DNA from: Trichoplusia ni
Taxonomy: Eukaryota; Arthropoda; Insecta; Lepidoptera; Noctuidae
Length of the DNA: 64,000 nucleotides
Assembly: GCF_003590095.1 (NCBI RefSeq)
Contig: NC_039480.1
Location: 20,003,328 to 20,067,327, forward strand
Direction: 5' to 3'
Positions within the stretch are counted from its first letter, which is position 1. The number at the start of each line of letters is the position of its first letter. The notes under the pieces were generated by a model. That model did no database searches. It was not told the origin of the DNA and saw only the letters and a list, made by a program, of their open reading frames with translations. Below are positions 1 to 11,200 of the stretch, one piece after another. Made by a program: the position numbers and the translations under genes.

Positions 1-169
1 ACTTGTAAAAGTAAAATTTTTGCTTAAGAAAACTCATCTATTGCAATTTATCCAGTGCCAAACTATTGCAAATTAAAACATGAAAAACATTTGTTTATAA
101 AAATGAAACAAAAAAGTTTCTGCACAAAAATTTAATAAAAGATACCGAAAAATGTAAATCATTATCAAA

Positions 170-1342
170 TCAATTCCTCTGCCGCGACGTCGAAGGCGCA
201 GACACGGTATGTTGAGTCCTCTCATCAGAAAACTGGTTCACCGCGAGGCAATACTTCTCAGAGTGGTAAGTCCTCGATATTTGGGACAGCAACGGACTCC
301 CATGAGGAGAATTCAGCCATAAGGACGCACTCCCCGTTTGCCCGACCATAGCTATGAAGGCAATTAACATTCTCGTATTCAACAACCCTCTTTGAATTTG
401 CGGCTGTTTTAATAATGTTTGCAGGATTAAACCATCCGGTAATCCGTTAACCAGCTCAAATATACTCGATCCCCTTTCCCCTATGAGATAGGATGCTGCT
501 GCAGGTACGTTACATCCTGTGTAACGTAACGCCTTATCAGCATCTTCGTAAGAGAATCCTAGATCACGCAACGCGCCAATGGACTCAGGGTTCGGTGGAT
601 CGGCTATCTTATTCCTCCACTCTCGGAATCTTTCCAGAAATCTTTGCAAATGCTCAGCACGACGGTACAAGTCATCCCCATCTGCCTTATTCGAATCAGG
701 CTCATCGTTCGATTGTATTTCCATGGTCAGATTGAGTCTGGCGGTAATTTCTTCCGGAGTTATTACTTGAATGACGGCCGGTTGAGGTCTGCGTGGCTCT
801 TCTAAGGCCGCTGTCAATTGGGCTAACGTCATTTCGTAATTATGACCTGACGCTGCAAGCCGGGCACCAGCTTCGATTAGAGAGATGAGTATTTTCCTCA
901 ATTCGTAAGATAATTCGTTGGTTGATAGCAAAGACTGGAGATTTGGTTGGCGTATTGCGTTTTGTGGGAGTGGAAGAGACGCTGTTGCGGCGGCAATGGT
1001 CCCATGCTGAGGCGCCCGAACTGCGCCAAGGTCCCACAACGTCCCAGCCTCTGGCAACCGCCTTTCAACAAGCAACAGTTCCTCTTGCATCATCACTTGT
1101 TCTTGAGACAAAGTCAAAAAATCGTGAAGAGTCGTCGTGTCAAAAACGCGGACAATTTTGTACCTACTTGCCCCAGTTTCTCCTGTCGGGTAAAAGAAGT
1201 CGATGGCTCGATTTTTGACCTCTTCGATCAGGGTCTCTTCCGGGAAATAGGCCGAGAACGTTTGACCCTCAGGGCTGACGACTTTGATCAGAATCTCGTT
1301 CGCCCCGTTAGCTCCAGCTACCCCAGAATCTGAGACTAACAT
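170..1342 (-). CDS. UBAC1: UBAC1-like ubiquitin-associated protein (KPC2), complete single-exon gene
   Basis: The reading frame is intact, 390 codons, from ATG at 1342 to TGA at 170. Residues ~16-96 form a ubiquitin-like N-terminal domain. Residues ~253-290 form a UBA domain with the typical LRDLGFSYEDADKALRYTG core. Residues ~297-360 (LPDGLILQTLL, then LLNTRMLIAFIAMV and a final LLQISRTY-like helix) match the STI1-like C-terminal block of UBAC1. Length agrees with the vertebrate protein (about 400 aa). In vertebrates UBAC1/KPC2 is the adaptor subunit of the KPC ubiquitin ligase with RNF123, binding ubiquitinated clients and the proteasome; that role is from family knowledge. No intron is visible, although vertebrate UBAC1 has many, so intron loss or a functional retrocopy is possible. 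It lies on the same strand as, and just downstream of, the cyclophilin-like exons. No AATAAA was found within 170 bp after the stop. Confidence 0.88.
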   Translation of the reverse strand: MLVSDSGVAGANGANEILIKVVSPEGQTFSAYFPEETLIEEVKNRAIDFFYPTGETGASRYKIVRVFDTTTLHDFLTLSQEQVMMQEELLLVERRLPEAGTLWDLGAVRAPQHGTIAAATASLPLPQNAIRQPNLQSLLSTNELSYELRKILISLIEAGARLAASGHNYEMTLAQLTAALEEPRRPQPAVIQVITPEEITARLNLTMEIQSNDEPDSNKADGDDLYRRAEHLQRFLERFREWRNKIADPPNPESIGALRDLGFSYEDADKALRYTGCNVPAAASYLIGERGSSIFELVNGLPDGLILQTLLKQPQIQRGLLNTRMLIAFIAMVGQTGSASLWLNSPHGSPLLSQISRTYHSEKYCLAVNQFSDERTQHTVSAPSTSRQRN

Positions 1343-2125
1343 TGTCGGATAGTTTGCTATGTTCCAATGTTGATAGATCGATTATTTTCATAGAAATAAG
1401 AAGCAAAAAAAGTATGATACTGCTAAAAAATGACGCTAGACACCAAATCAGTTTGATCATAATTTTGTCATTTTTGTTTGTGTTTTTGACAGAGATGACG
1501 TCCGGGTTGGTTTTTTATTTGATTTATGGTTTATAGAAAAGGTTTTATTTGCCGAATTAAGTAATCCTACTACTATTATAAAGGCGAAAGTTTGTAAGTA
1601 TGGATGTATGGATGTTTGTTACTCTTTCACGTAAAAACTACTGAATGGATTTGAATGAAACTTTACCACAATATAGCTTATACATCAGAATAACACATAG
1701 GCTACAATTTTTGAGGTTTCTAATGTGAGGTCGTAAAAAAACACATTTTTTGCGCTTACATTGCAAACGCTGACTGAATCCTACAAGATAGATAGAAGGC
1801 AGGTATAAATTATAACTTATATCTTTTAACCACGCGGACGAAGTCGCGGGCAACAGCTAGTGTATCAATAATTAACAATGTAGAATACATTTCTTATAAA
1901 TTTTGACTATATTTTAATTTAATTGACTTTTAGAAATACTACAATTAGAATATAGTGCCTATACATACTTACTGCTTAGTTTATTAAGCAAAAACTTGAA
2001 ACTGTATTAAAGAAAAGTTAATATTTATGACCTGGAATTTAACGAGAAATTCAGCAGATTGTTAATATTGTAATCCATTACCTCTTATTTATTTTTCTTG
2101 GATCAAGTATCTATGCAGACATTAC
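1343..2125. other. Spacer between UBAC1 and the cyclophilin-like exons
   Basis: It holds one Helitron-like element (1565-1860). The rest (1343-1564 and 1861-2125) is AT-rich. I see no exon on the minus strand here that could continue the cyclophilin domain interrupted at 2126. Confidence 0.6.
1565..1860 (+). mobile_element. Non-autonomous Helitron-like element, family H1
   Basis: The element begins TCCTACTACTATTATAAAGG after an A and ends CAACAGCTAG before a T, the A|T insertion preference of Helitrons. An imperfect hairpin (CGCGGAC GAA GTCGCG) lies about 11 nt before CTAG. It has no coding capacity. Further H1 copies are at 49612-49923 (+) and 42379-42635 (-). Confidence 0.85.
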
Positions 2126-4655
2126 CTGAAGAAGCAAGTCCCAACATAGCCGTGTCCCAGGGTGTCTCCATCCAGCAGCTCCAGGAACAAGTCGCAAGTG
2201 TTCGGGCACAAGTCTTTAAACAGCTCTATACACAGGTCTCCCATGATCGCGCCGTTTCTCACAGCTAGAGTTATGTGGACCCTGTAAAAATATAAATAAA
2301 AAACCCACATTCCAAATCACATAAATCTTTAGCAGAATTGTATATAGTAATTCTTACTCTCCATTGATAGACAGACAGACAAACATTCATGGATCACATA
2401 AACGCTTGTCTTACGCAGGTGTCGAACCCGCGACACGTTGCACAAAGTGAGTTTAGCGTGGTGAAATATACCACTCTGTTATCCGTGCAGTAATTTTAAA
2501 GGCTTTGTAAAGATGTACCTACAAAACTTCGATGGGGGATTGGTCTTCATACCTAGGCCGTACGACAGGCGGAAGTGACTCAAAGGCGGGATCCTCCATG
2601 GACTCACGTGGCTCTGGCGGAAACAATACGAAGGCACAGTTGGCTTGCGATACTATCTTACGTCGATTTTGAGCCCAATCTCTCTTCAATTCCGATGTCG
2701 TTGCCACGCGAGCTCCCTGGATAGGTAAAAAGGCGTCTATTTTAGTTTGACTCATAAGAAAAGAATTGAAAATATCACAACAGCATTCATGTCACATGCA
2801 CAAATACACCCAGAGTCAGGACAAGTATTCGTGGATAACACAAATGCTTGACTTACGTGGGGATCAAACCCGCGACGCGTGGCACTCCGTGGGTTTGGCG
2901 TGGGTCAACCAGCCGAGTGGTTGATACGTACAAACGATACTTACCGTATTCATAATCCTTCTGTATATATCCTGGTTGCTCTTGTATACTCTCTTCAAGA
3001 AGTCAACTCGATTCTGGTAGTGCTGGCGAGGACGCAACGGCTGTGAGATCCAGTGGCTGTCGACGCGGCCCTGAGGAGGTCTTGGCTTAAAGTCAGGAAA
3101 TATTAATTTATTTTTTTAATTAGGAAAGACAATCAGCAGCAAAGTATTGGTGAACAAAATTTTCCTAAAACTAAACTTAAAAATATATACCACCCACAAC
3201 TTTTGCCACAGATTACGAATAAAAAGATGCTTAATCTGCAGACATTTGCTGTCAAATCGTTATTAAAGAGAGAAATATTTGAAGGGTAAGCAGTGGTCAA
3301 TGATGAGGTTACATTTGGCAACACTTTTGATAAGTTTTTTTTCAACAGACATTTAAGAAAATGTCTCCAGATTTTCTAATCTACTTCGAAAAGGATTAGG
3401 TCCTCAAGTCAGCTTTTTTCTGTGTGTTTCCTCAATTTTCAGACTGGATAACCGATTTCGTTGTATCTTTTTTACGTGAAATAGGTATTTTCATACTATA
3501 TCCCTTACAAAATAAATAAAATCTGAATGGCAACTCTCCTATAAACCAGATTATAAACTGAATGCCAAAGTTCGAAGTGGTTTTAGCGGCAAAGAGCAAT
3601 GAGATTCAGATGGGGCGATGGCCCAGGGCGACAAATTCTGGGGGGCGCCAAGGTCTGAAGTTGGAGTCTCTTGCCTCTCCTGGCGCAAACCCTCAGAACT
3701 GAGCTCTACGCTAGAGGTGGAATACTTCCACCACCAAACGTACCGCTAAAGGAAAGATGAAATTCTTAATAGAATTTCACTTGGGATCAGCAAAAAACTA
3801 ACACTTGATATTGCTTCCCTCAAGTGGGCGCCACAATATTTTCGTCCGGGGTGCGGAGTGGCCCTTGCGCCGGCACTGAGTGAGTTATGTGACCCAAATA
3901 AAAACATACCAACTCCTTGGTATTCCTTCTTTCATCCAATACTTACTCTATTAAAATGTGCCTTCTTGATGAGAGTAAGAAGATACAAATTCTGTGTAAA
4001 CAAGTTCTCGAAGTTTCGCCTCCAAGACTCAAGGTTCAGCGCCTTCTTGTACGGGTTTAGTCGAGGAGGCTTGGAGTCAACGCGAGCGCAGACTTTTGCG
4101 TACTGAAACTATAGGGTTAAAAACCATTTTAGGTAGAGTCATGAATACCTTTCTAGAAGTTAACCTGGCCCACACTACTGGTTGGAGGAAGCCCGCGATC
4201 GCTGTATGAGGGATTGCAACGCATTGCCATACATTGACACAAAAACGATGACGGCCGTGCAGGTTTAGTGAAAAAAAATATTAATTACCCGATCTCGGTC
4301 ATTTTAGGGCTTTTGTTTTTTTTCTGTTTCTCATTCCGTTTAATATAAATCATCCCTGGATTGCTAACATTGTTTCAAGACTAAAATAAGTCAAATCGGT
4401 TCAGCTGTTCTCGAGTTTTAGCGAGACTAACGAACAGCAATTCATTTAAATATATAAGAAGATTAAGAAGAAGATTTAATTTGCCTCCTGCATGAAGATC
4501 GTAAATTAAGAAGGTCTGACCTTAAGCTCTCGCTTAACCTTGACCGGCATAATTTCTTGCACTTCCGGCGGCGGTGAGGGATACTTCACATCATCATAGG
4601 ACCCTGGCTGACCCTGTTGAAGATGGGCTTTGAGGATCGCGTCAATCAACGTCAT
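2126..4655 (-). CDS. CFAP97-like/cyclophilin-like fusion protein, five 5' exons, 3' end missing
   Basis: Five exons join in one frame with GT/AG borders: 4521-4655 (ATG at 4655, 45 codons), 3947-4102, 2945-3085, 2523-2716 and 2126-2281. Exon 1 is proline-rich. Exons 2 and 3 each carry a motif of the CFAP97/Hemingway type: VDSKPPRLNPYKKALN then a basic helix and N..LL..I, and GRVDSHWISQPLRP then HYQNR and N..IYRRI. Exon 5 starts a cyclophilin fold: VHITLAVRNG, then GDLCIELFKDLCPNTCDLF, then YVGTCFFR. The last motif aligns with the catalytic F-H-R motif, so the arginine is kept and the histidine is replaced by F. Family knowledge suggests a ciliary or sperm-flagellar role, which is inference. 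The donor at 2125 (GTAATG) is good, but no following exon is seen before UBAC1 or the window edge. The exon 4 donor (GTAGGT) is chosen by phase. Confidence 0.72.
2395..2500 (-). repeat. tRNA-headed SINE fragment
   Basis: This intronic repeat lies between cyclophilin-like exons 5 and 4. On the minus strand it has a degenerate tRNA head followed by the body CTTGT...GTGATCCA. It belongs to the same family as 10893-11152. Confidence 0.6.
2795..2932 (-). repeat. tRNA-headed SINE
   Basis: On the minus strand this has an A-box-like CTCGGCTGGTTGACC region, a B-box-like GGTTTGATCCCC and a body ending CTGGGTGTATTTGTGCATG. It lies in the intron between exons 4 and 3 of the cyclophilin-like gene and belongs to the family typified by 10893-11152. 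Confidence 0.65.
3590..3870. other. Unclassified GC-richer block in intron 2 of the cyclophilin-like gene
   Basis: It is richer in GC than its surroundings (GGGGCGATGGCCCAGGGC, then GTGGGCGCCACAATATTTTC) and contains a small hairpin with AAATTC/GAATTT arms near 3760-3780. No open frame or known repeat signature was recognised. It may be an old mobile-element remnant. Confidence 0.3.
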
Positions 4656-5699
4656 TGCACGAAAATTTTTAAAGAAAATAGTTAAATAATGTGTTTAATA
4701 GATAAGTTGTAATCTATGTGGCTGTGTTTTGCCGTTTTGACACATATTTGAAACGTTTCAAAGGCTGACGTAAGAAGAGGTGTTTTAAGTTTAATGTGTC
4801 TGTCTGTCTGTGGCATCATAACAGGGATGACGACTGGGTATAAAAGGAAAAAATCTAATTAGTCCCTCAGTTGGATAATTGAAAAGTGTGAGACACGTAT
4901 TTTTTCCTTTTTCAGAAAAACTAGAATTGACAAAGATTAACTGCTTTGAAGTTTAGGAGAGGGGGCTTGTGACGTAACGATAGAGTAAAATTTATACACA
5001 ATCGTGACGTCACGCGTAAGTTTCATTCACTATAATTTGGTCAATTTATGTTTGCGGGACAAATAAAAAATACGTATCTATTATTATACAGAAAACTACA
5101 AGACGGACACTGAAAAAAAAATTGTCTTCATCCCTATTTCTCGAATGGATTGAGCGATTTCAATTTGTTGATTTTGATCGCTTTTGTTTTGTATCAAATG
5201 TGAATTATATACAAGTGTTCTTAGACATGTTAGGTCAAAATCGTTCGAGTCATTTAACATTATCGAGATAAAGAGGAACATTTTGACGTGTTGGATCATC
5301 TGTGGCAACATAGAACGGATTATGTGAAACATATTATTTCATAACAACACCTGGTAAATGAAACGATAAGATTGGTTCAAAAAAACAAATATTTATAATT
5401 ACACCATGATTTTAGTTAATGACTTAAAAACTGTTTAGGAGTTTCCAGACGAAATAAATAAAACACAATATTAAAAAAAAAAACCTTTATTGAAAAAATC
5501 ACTACACAAATAGGTACGTGAAATTTATCACAAAATACATGATTACATTATTTGTGCCTAATTTATATAATTATAATACTGAAGAATCGTTACAAAAATC
5601 ACTGGAATGCGACTAGTTTTGTTAATAATAATAATTATGAAGATTTAAAAACATTTGAATATTATTTATCCATTAACTAGCTTTTACTCATGTCTTTGC
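4656..5699. other. Intergenic region upstream of the cyclophilin-like gene
   Basis: No gene was seen. About 4840-5080 is an interspersed repeat that recurs at about 50330-50560 (shared pieces include GACACGTATTT, ACACAATCGTGA and TTTGCGGGACAAA). The promoter of the minus-strand gene starting at 4655 should lie here, but I cannot point to a motif. Confidence 0.45.
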
Positions 5700-5921
5700 C
5701 AACTTGCATGTCGGATATAAGTGCAAAAAATTTGGCCTGATTTCACTAATTCGGATTAATCCAAGGTATAGCTCCCTCCATACCAAATTTCATCGAAATC
5801 GATACAGCCGTTTGGTCGTGAAGAGGTGACAAACAAAAACACTCGAAAACTATTAATCCGTGTTTCAAAACTCCCAACTTATAACTTCACACACGCGGAC
5901 GAAGTCGCGAGAAAGAGCTAG
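5700..5921 (+). mobile_element. Helitron-like element, 3' end at CTAG 5918-5921
   Basis: It ends ACGCGGACGAAGTCGCGAG then AAAGAGCTAG|T, with the same 3' hairpin as H1 and H2 but a different body. The 5' boundary is approximate. Contig 2 begins (24110) inside this same 3' end. Confidence 0.6.
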
Positions 5922-6459
5922 TTAATAATAATGACTTTAAAAGTTCATAATATACACTTTACCGCGTTTTTCGAAAGGCTAATCAATGTCCTATAGTTAT
6001 TCTATTACTTACTGCCATTGGCTGAAGAATTAGATTAAAAAAACCAATTGAAAAGCTTCAAAATCTGACAGACAACACGTTGACCAACCTATCAAAAGCC
6101 GTGATCAGAACATAATATAGAAAATCAATATTGCAACATTAAAATAATATTAAAAACAAAATATACAAATAACAAAATGAGTTCATAAATTTTTGGTTGA
6201 CAATACTTAAAATTATTTTACAAAACGTTTTAAAACGGTGTTTTAAACTTTGCTATCATTATTGTCTTTTATAGCCAATGGTAGATAGGAAATTATCAAA
6301 TGACTTTCGCTTTGGGTTGAGCGGAAGGGAGTGTCAGACTTCTACTGACTAAAACCCACCCCTGTTCCTTTCTTTGCCCTTCGTGTACACGGTAACACTT
6401 TCGGACAAACCCGCTGCCCCGGCAGGCAAAAGCTCAAAAAATATAATATAGGTACCACA

Positions 6460-6700
6460 ACTTTTCACACAACGCCATCTAGTCTCAAACTAAGCAAAGC
6501 TTGTATTATGAGTACTAGACAACTGATAAATATACTTATATATTTCTTAATACATACATTATATAGATAAATTACACCCAGACAAGTAACAATGATCGTG
6601 CTCATTATACAATCATATGTCCTGAGTGGGAATCGAACCCACAACCTCTAGTATAACAGTCATGGCCAGGACGTGGTTTGGGCGATGAGCACTATCTTTT
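6460..6700 (-). repeat. SINE of a second tRNA-like family
   Basis: On the minus strand there is a degenerate tRNA-like head with the B-box-like GTGGGTTCGATTCCC, then a body ending GTTGTCTAGTACTCATAATA, then GTTTGAGACTAGATGGCG. Related pieces occur at 12835-13000, 15120-15195 and 17915-17990. Confidence 0.6.
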
Positions 6701-7540
6701 ATTCTGTGTCTAATAGTTGTGGAATGCATGTTTTCCGTAATATTAGCTTAAGATTGAAACACCGTTTTAAATAGTTTTCAAGTATAAAAAATCACTTTTT
6801 AATAAAAATATATTAATTTTGTCATATGAGTGCTTAACTACGATCTAATACAATTTAGAATATTATTAAAATGAGTAAAACATTATTTTAATTCTAAATA
6901 CTTTTTTTTGCTAAATTTTGTCATTATATTAGGAATACATGTTTGAAAAAAGCTGTTTACCCTCTGTCCGTTTTTGGAATAAACTTTTGACAGGTCGTAA
7001 AATTTACCAAAACACTTTACCGACACGATTTAAAGTGAATACAACTTTAGGCTGAAAATTCGCTTTAATTTTCGTCCGTCTCAAGGTTAAAATTACAAAC
7101 TGTCAAAAGGTTTTTCTAAAAACGGATGGAGTATATTTGCGAATACCTAATTTTAACTACTCTATATCATTTTAAAACACATAAAAAGCTTCCAATCAGT
7201 TAATATTTGCAATTTACAATTTGAAAAAATTCAATACTCAGACAGGATTTGAACCTGCACCATAAGTCGTGTCACGTTGCAATAAACAAAGTCTTGGTAA
7301 GTAATCTGTAGCTTAGTTGATAAAGGGTCTGGCATATAACCAAGAGTCACAGGTTCAAGTCCCGACCAAGGTATAATTTTTTCCATTGTAATTCGGCCCT
7401 AATTTAGTTACACTCAAAATTATATCACACATATTTAAATTAGCTGCATATTAATTAAAGGCAATTAATAAGGAATACAGGAAACCTCATCTAAAAGCTA
7501 TGTAATACGTATAGTGTCGCAACTAATGGAACCATGCGGT
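6700..7540. other. AT-rich non-coding stretch
   Basis: No gene was found. A tRNA-like stretch at 7306-7375 (TAGCTTAGTTGATAAAG, then GGTTCAAGTCCC) cannot form an acceptor stem and is treated as a SINE head. Confidence 0.4.
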
Positions 7541-8117
7541 TACCCATCTAAATCCAAACCTCGGCTCAGGTAGCTTAACGTTATCTTTAATTAGATATCA
7601 GTGGCATTAATGAGGTTTTACTGCTGTAACTGGGTATAAAAGTAGTTACGATCACCCATCCAAATCCCAACCTAGACTTGTACTGTCTTAACAGTGGTGA
7701 GTGAACGCAGCAACTGGAAGGTCTTTGGTAAGTCACCCATCCATATTGAAACCTCGGATAGCGCTGCTTAACCTACACTACCGGATATAGAATATTAGTC
7801 CTACTAAAATGCAGCAAAACAAGACAATCTACACCACAATTACGTTTAATATCTGTGACTTTGTGATCATAGTAAATAGACGTTATGCTAGTTACTGTCG
7901 ACCCATCCACTTCTATACCTCGTTCCCCTTCAGCTTACTGTCACTGGTGTAGTGCGGCTTTTCAACCTACAGGATATTATTACTGATTATTTTAAAATGT
8001 TGCTACACGAAAAGCAACACAAGCTTATTGTGCCAGTAAAAACTGGTAATTACAGTTAGTTATTGCCGACCCATCCACTTCTATACCTCGTACAGCTCGC
8101 TTTAACCTACGCTACAC

Positions 8118-8123
8118 TTTATT
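8118..8123 (-). promoter_or_regulatory. Candidate polyadenylation signal of KIF3A
   Basis: AATAAA on the minus strand, about 140 bp after the KIF3A stop. The position is plausible but is the only support. Confidence 0.3.
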
Positions 8124-8186
8124 AAACGCAGTAACCACGAGATGAAAATTTAAGACGTGACCACTAGACCGACAGGCCCGCCTGAA

Positions 8187-8215
8187 GATGATGATGATGA
8201 TGATGATGATGATAT
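8187..8215. repeat. GAT/TGA trinucleotide microsatellite in the KIF3A 3' UTR
   Basis: About nine GAT repeats lie immediately downstream of the KIF3A stop. (TGA)n tails are also left by the RTE-like LINE seen at 10137-10425, so this may be a LINE-tail remnant. Confidence 0.7.
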
Positions 8216-8260
8216 TATTATCGGGTACCCCATCCGGTTCCATAGCTCGCTCCGCCCCGC

Positions 8261-11200
8261 TCACTGCCGCTGGCGCAGCGCGGTGTGCGGGCGCGGGACC
8301 GCGGACGTGTGCGGGCGCTGCAGGCGCGAGGCCGCGCGCGCCGCCGGGGCCGCGCTGTACGACAGGTAGCGGTCCGACAGGTCCGGGGGCTCTAGCTGTA
8401 CGGTACACACAAATTATATTTATTTACAACGAAAGATTATTTATTTCAAAGATCATTCTCGACCTGCAACGTTCCCGCTCGCTCTAGATAGAAAATGATC
8501 CCTTAGGGATCCCGGTAACATAAAATCGGGATAAAAACTATCCTGTGTACTAATCAAGGTTATTAAACTACCCGTTTCCCGCGGTTTCACCCGCGTAGTG
8601 TTTTTCCTTTTTTTTTTCGTTGCCACTCTATTTTTCCATATTTCCTCACCGTTGAAACCTTTCCTTGGACCTGGACTTTCAAGAATATTTCAAGACCAAA
8701 ATTAGCCAAATCGAGCAATTTAGATATAGCGAGACTACCGAACAGCATTCATTTATATGTTAAAGAAGAAGATATCATTATCATCGGCCTAGCCTTTTCC
8801 CAACTATGTTGGAATCGGCTTCCAGTTTCCAATGTGAAATATAATCATATCTCAAGTGACACTGACATGTTTATGCGCGGCGGTGTGTTGCGGGCTGTGG
8901 TGAGGCGCGCTCATGTTGTTCCCGGTGTACGCGACGCACTTCACTTGCCACTCGCCCAGCTGCTCGTTCCAGTGGACGTACTGCTCGATCAGGGCCTGAG
9001 GGACAAAATAAATATATAGAATTTATTCAATAGGATGAAATTTTTTGGTTTTATATGCCAATTTTTCTTTTTTTGAGTCCTGGTTAGTTTAGAATTTAAT
9101 CCTTGTGTCGCGGGGCGGTATCAATTTTTTCGCTAAATTTTTGATCGTTAAAAGATCGCACAAAGAGTACGATTTTTCGCTTGTTTTTATACACTCACTT
9201 TCCTGTTTGTTTGTCGTTCCGGTTGGATTTTTGAAACTCAATTTTGAGGCACTTCCCTCGAAATAAAATAGCTAAAATTTTCAGGGTAGCTTCAAACCCA
9301 ATGACATTGCAATTTACAACTGTTAAAAAGGCTAGACCGGAAATTTGGGTTTTTAGATATTTTAAATCAAAACCTCACCTGATACTCCTTCGGTATATAC
9401 GAGTCCAGGACCAAGTCCGCCAACTGGATCTCTCTCTTCAAGGACCTGACGGAGTCCAGGATGCCCTCCATCTCTCTCTGCTGTTCCCGCTGCTGGTCAG
9501 CCAGCTCTGCCTTGGCGGAGTTGAGGAGTTGCACAGCTCTCTTCAGCTTCCTACTCTTGGCTGCACTTTCCTCTTGAAGACTAGAGTAACGCTCTTCGAG
9601 ATCCAGACGTTCAGCCTGAAATTAAATAAAGTTATTTAATAATTCAATTTTGGTTTTAATATCCGACCGACCGCGCTCACGCCCTACCCCGCCGGTCCTA
9701 TCACCCTGCCCCCCCCTCACCTCTTTCTTCTGCAGGTCTTCCTGCAGGCGCAGCTCGTTGAGTTTCCTCAGCTCCAGCTCCCGCGCGGCCTGCTCCAGCA
9801 GCCGCCGCTGGGCGTCAGCCTTGTCCAGGAGGTTCTCTCCGCCCACGAGGACCTTGGACTCCAGCCGTTGGAGCTTGTCTTTGAGTTCTTCTTGCTGTTT
9901 TCTGTGAAAAATAGATTAGATATGCTTAAATAAAATGACGGTATAATCGTATACAATAACTAGCTATTGAAAGACTAAGACCAAGATTTGGACTCCGGTT
10001 GGGTCCGAAACTAGTCGGGCTACCCCGATAAATACGCGTGAGTAAACCGTTACATCATTTAATAATGGTTTGCAGTATACAGAGGATGTTACATGTTAAC
10101 ACAAAGTTCAGCATATTTTATCATTATTAAATGACATGTTCGAGACGTCGGTGACACAATAACGAGGCTGAAGTGGAGCTGGGCAGGCCACTTGGCCAGA
10201 GGAAGTGATGGCAGGTGGACTAAGGCGGTGACAGGATGGTGGCCAAGACAAGGCAAAAGAAGCGTCGGTCGTCCGGGAGCAAGATGGGTCGAAGACATTA
10301 TAAAGGTCTCGGGTCGAGTCTGGATGAGGCTAGCACAGGACCGTAGAAATTGGCACGAAAAAGGGGAGGCCTATGTCCAGCAGAGGGAGGATAAAGGCTG
10401 TGGCTGATGATGATGATGAAATGACATGTAAATATTTGCTTGCACCTACTCAAATAACATTATTTTATTGACGCGGGCCTGCCCGCTACAAATTAAAAAT
10501 GTTCCCACGGTAACATAAAATCAGGATAAAAACTATAATGAGTGTTAATTAATCCTGGTTATAAACTATCTGTGTACCAAGTTACGTCTAAATCCGTTCA
10601 GTGGTTATTGAGTGAAAGCGGATCAAACTTTCGCGTTTATAATATGAGTAGGATAAATATTACAATGAACATGAATCAGTTTGTGTATGTGTATCACTCA
10701 CTTGGTCCTCTGTAGTTCTGCTTTCTTCTCTTCTAGAACTTTGCGGGCAAGATGGGCCTTCTCCCTGTTGAGTTTTTCCTAAAAGCAAACAAAACAATTA
10801 TCTAGGTATCATGAACAAAACTCAACATTCTTAAGCAAATACCAATATTCTGTTCCCGAATAAATTTACTTCGAAGAAAAATCAAGTAGACTGCACGGAT
10901 AGCCGAGTGGTTGAGGTGTGCTCGAGTTGTCGTGGGTTCGATCCCGCGTAAGATGACCGTACATTCTTGTGATCCACGAATGCTTGTCCTGAGTCTGGAT
11001 ATCTTTGTGCTTGTGACTTGTATATTTGTGAAACTCTTTCAACACAAGGATTGTGGCATTGAGACACAGTGCAACTAGAGTCATCATTGTAACGTTCGAA
11101 AATGCCTGGAAAACGGCCTATTTGATTTATTTTTTTTGATTCTGATTCTGAGTGGGCAAATTATTTTTAATAATGCAGTATCTCCCACCTTCTCCTCTCG

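Larger units (their letters stand above)
7541..8270 (-). repeat. Degenerate tandem array echoing the KIF3A stop codon and 3' UTR
   Basis: Units lie at about 8225-8270 (the genic one, overlapping the TGA), 8065-8110, 7895-7945, 7733-7785, 7650-7695 and 7541-7590. On the minus strand the genic unit reads GGCAGTGAGC, then GAGCGAGCTATGGAACCGGA, then TGGGG. The unit at 7895-7945 reads GACAGTAAGC, then AACGAGGTATAGAAGTGGA, then TGGGT. All share the core GGATGGGT. Spacing is about 80-170 bp. The copy B counterpart is at about 25741-26465. Confidence 0.6.

Noticed and set aside
7306..7375. tRNA-like sequence with TAGCTTAG and GGTTCAAGTCCC boxes
   Set aside because: The acceptor ends and T stem do not pair properly. 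It is best read as a SINE head or pseudo-tRNA.
7541..7790. Resemblance of the stop-codon echo units to 5S rRNA box C (GGATGGGTGAC) and TTAAGCAGCG
   Set aside because: Units nearest the gene match the KIF3A terminal exon over a longer span than they match 5S rRNA. The 5S idea is kept only as an alternative to test.
8112..8487. Several overlapping frames of 70-100 codons around the GAT repeat and GC-rich exon
   Set aside because: They are shadows of the KIF3A last exon and microsatellite in other frames.
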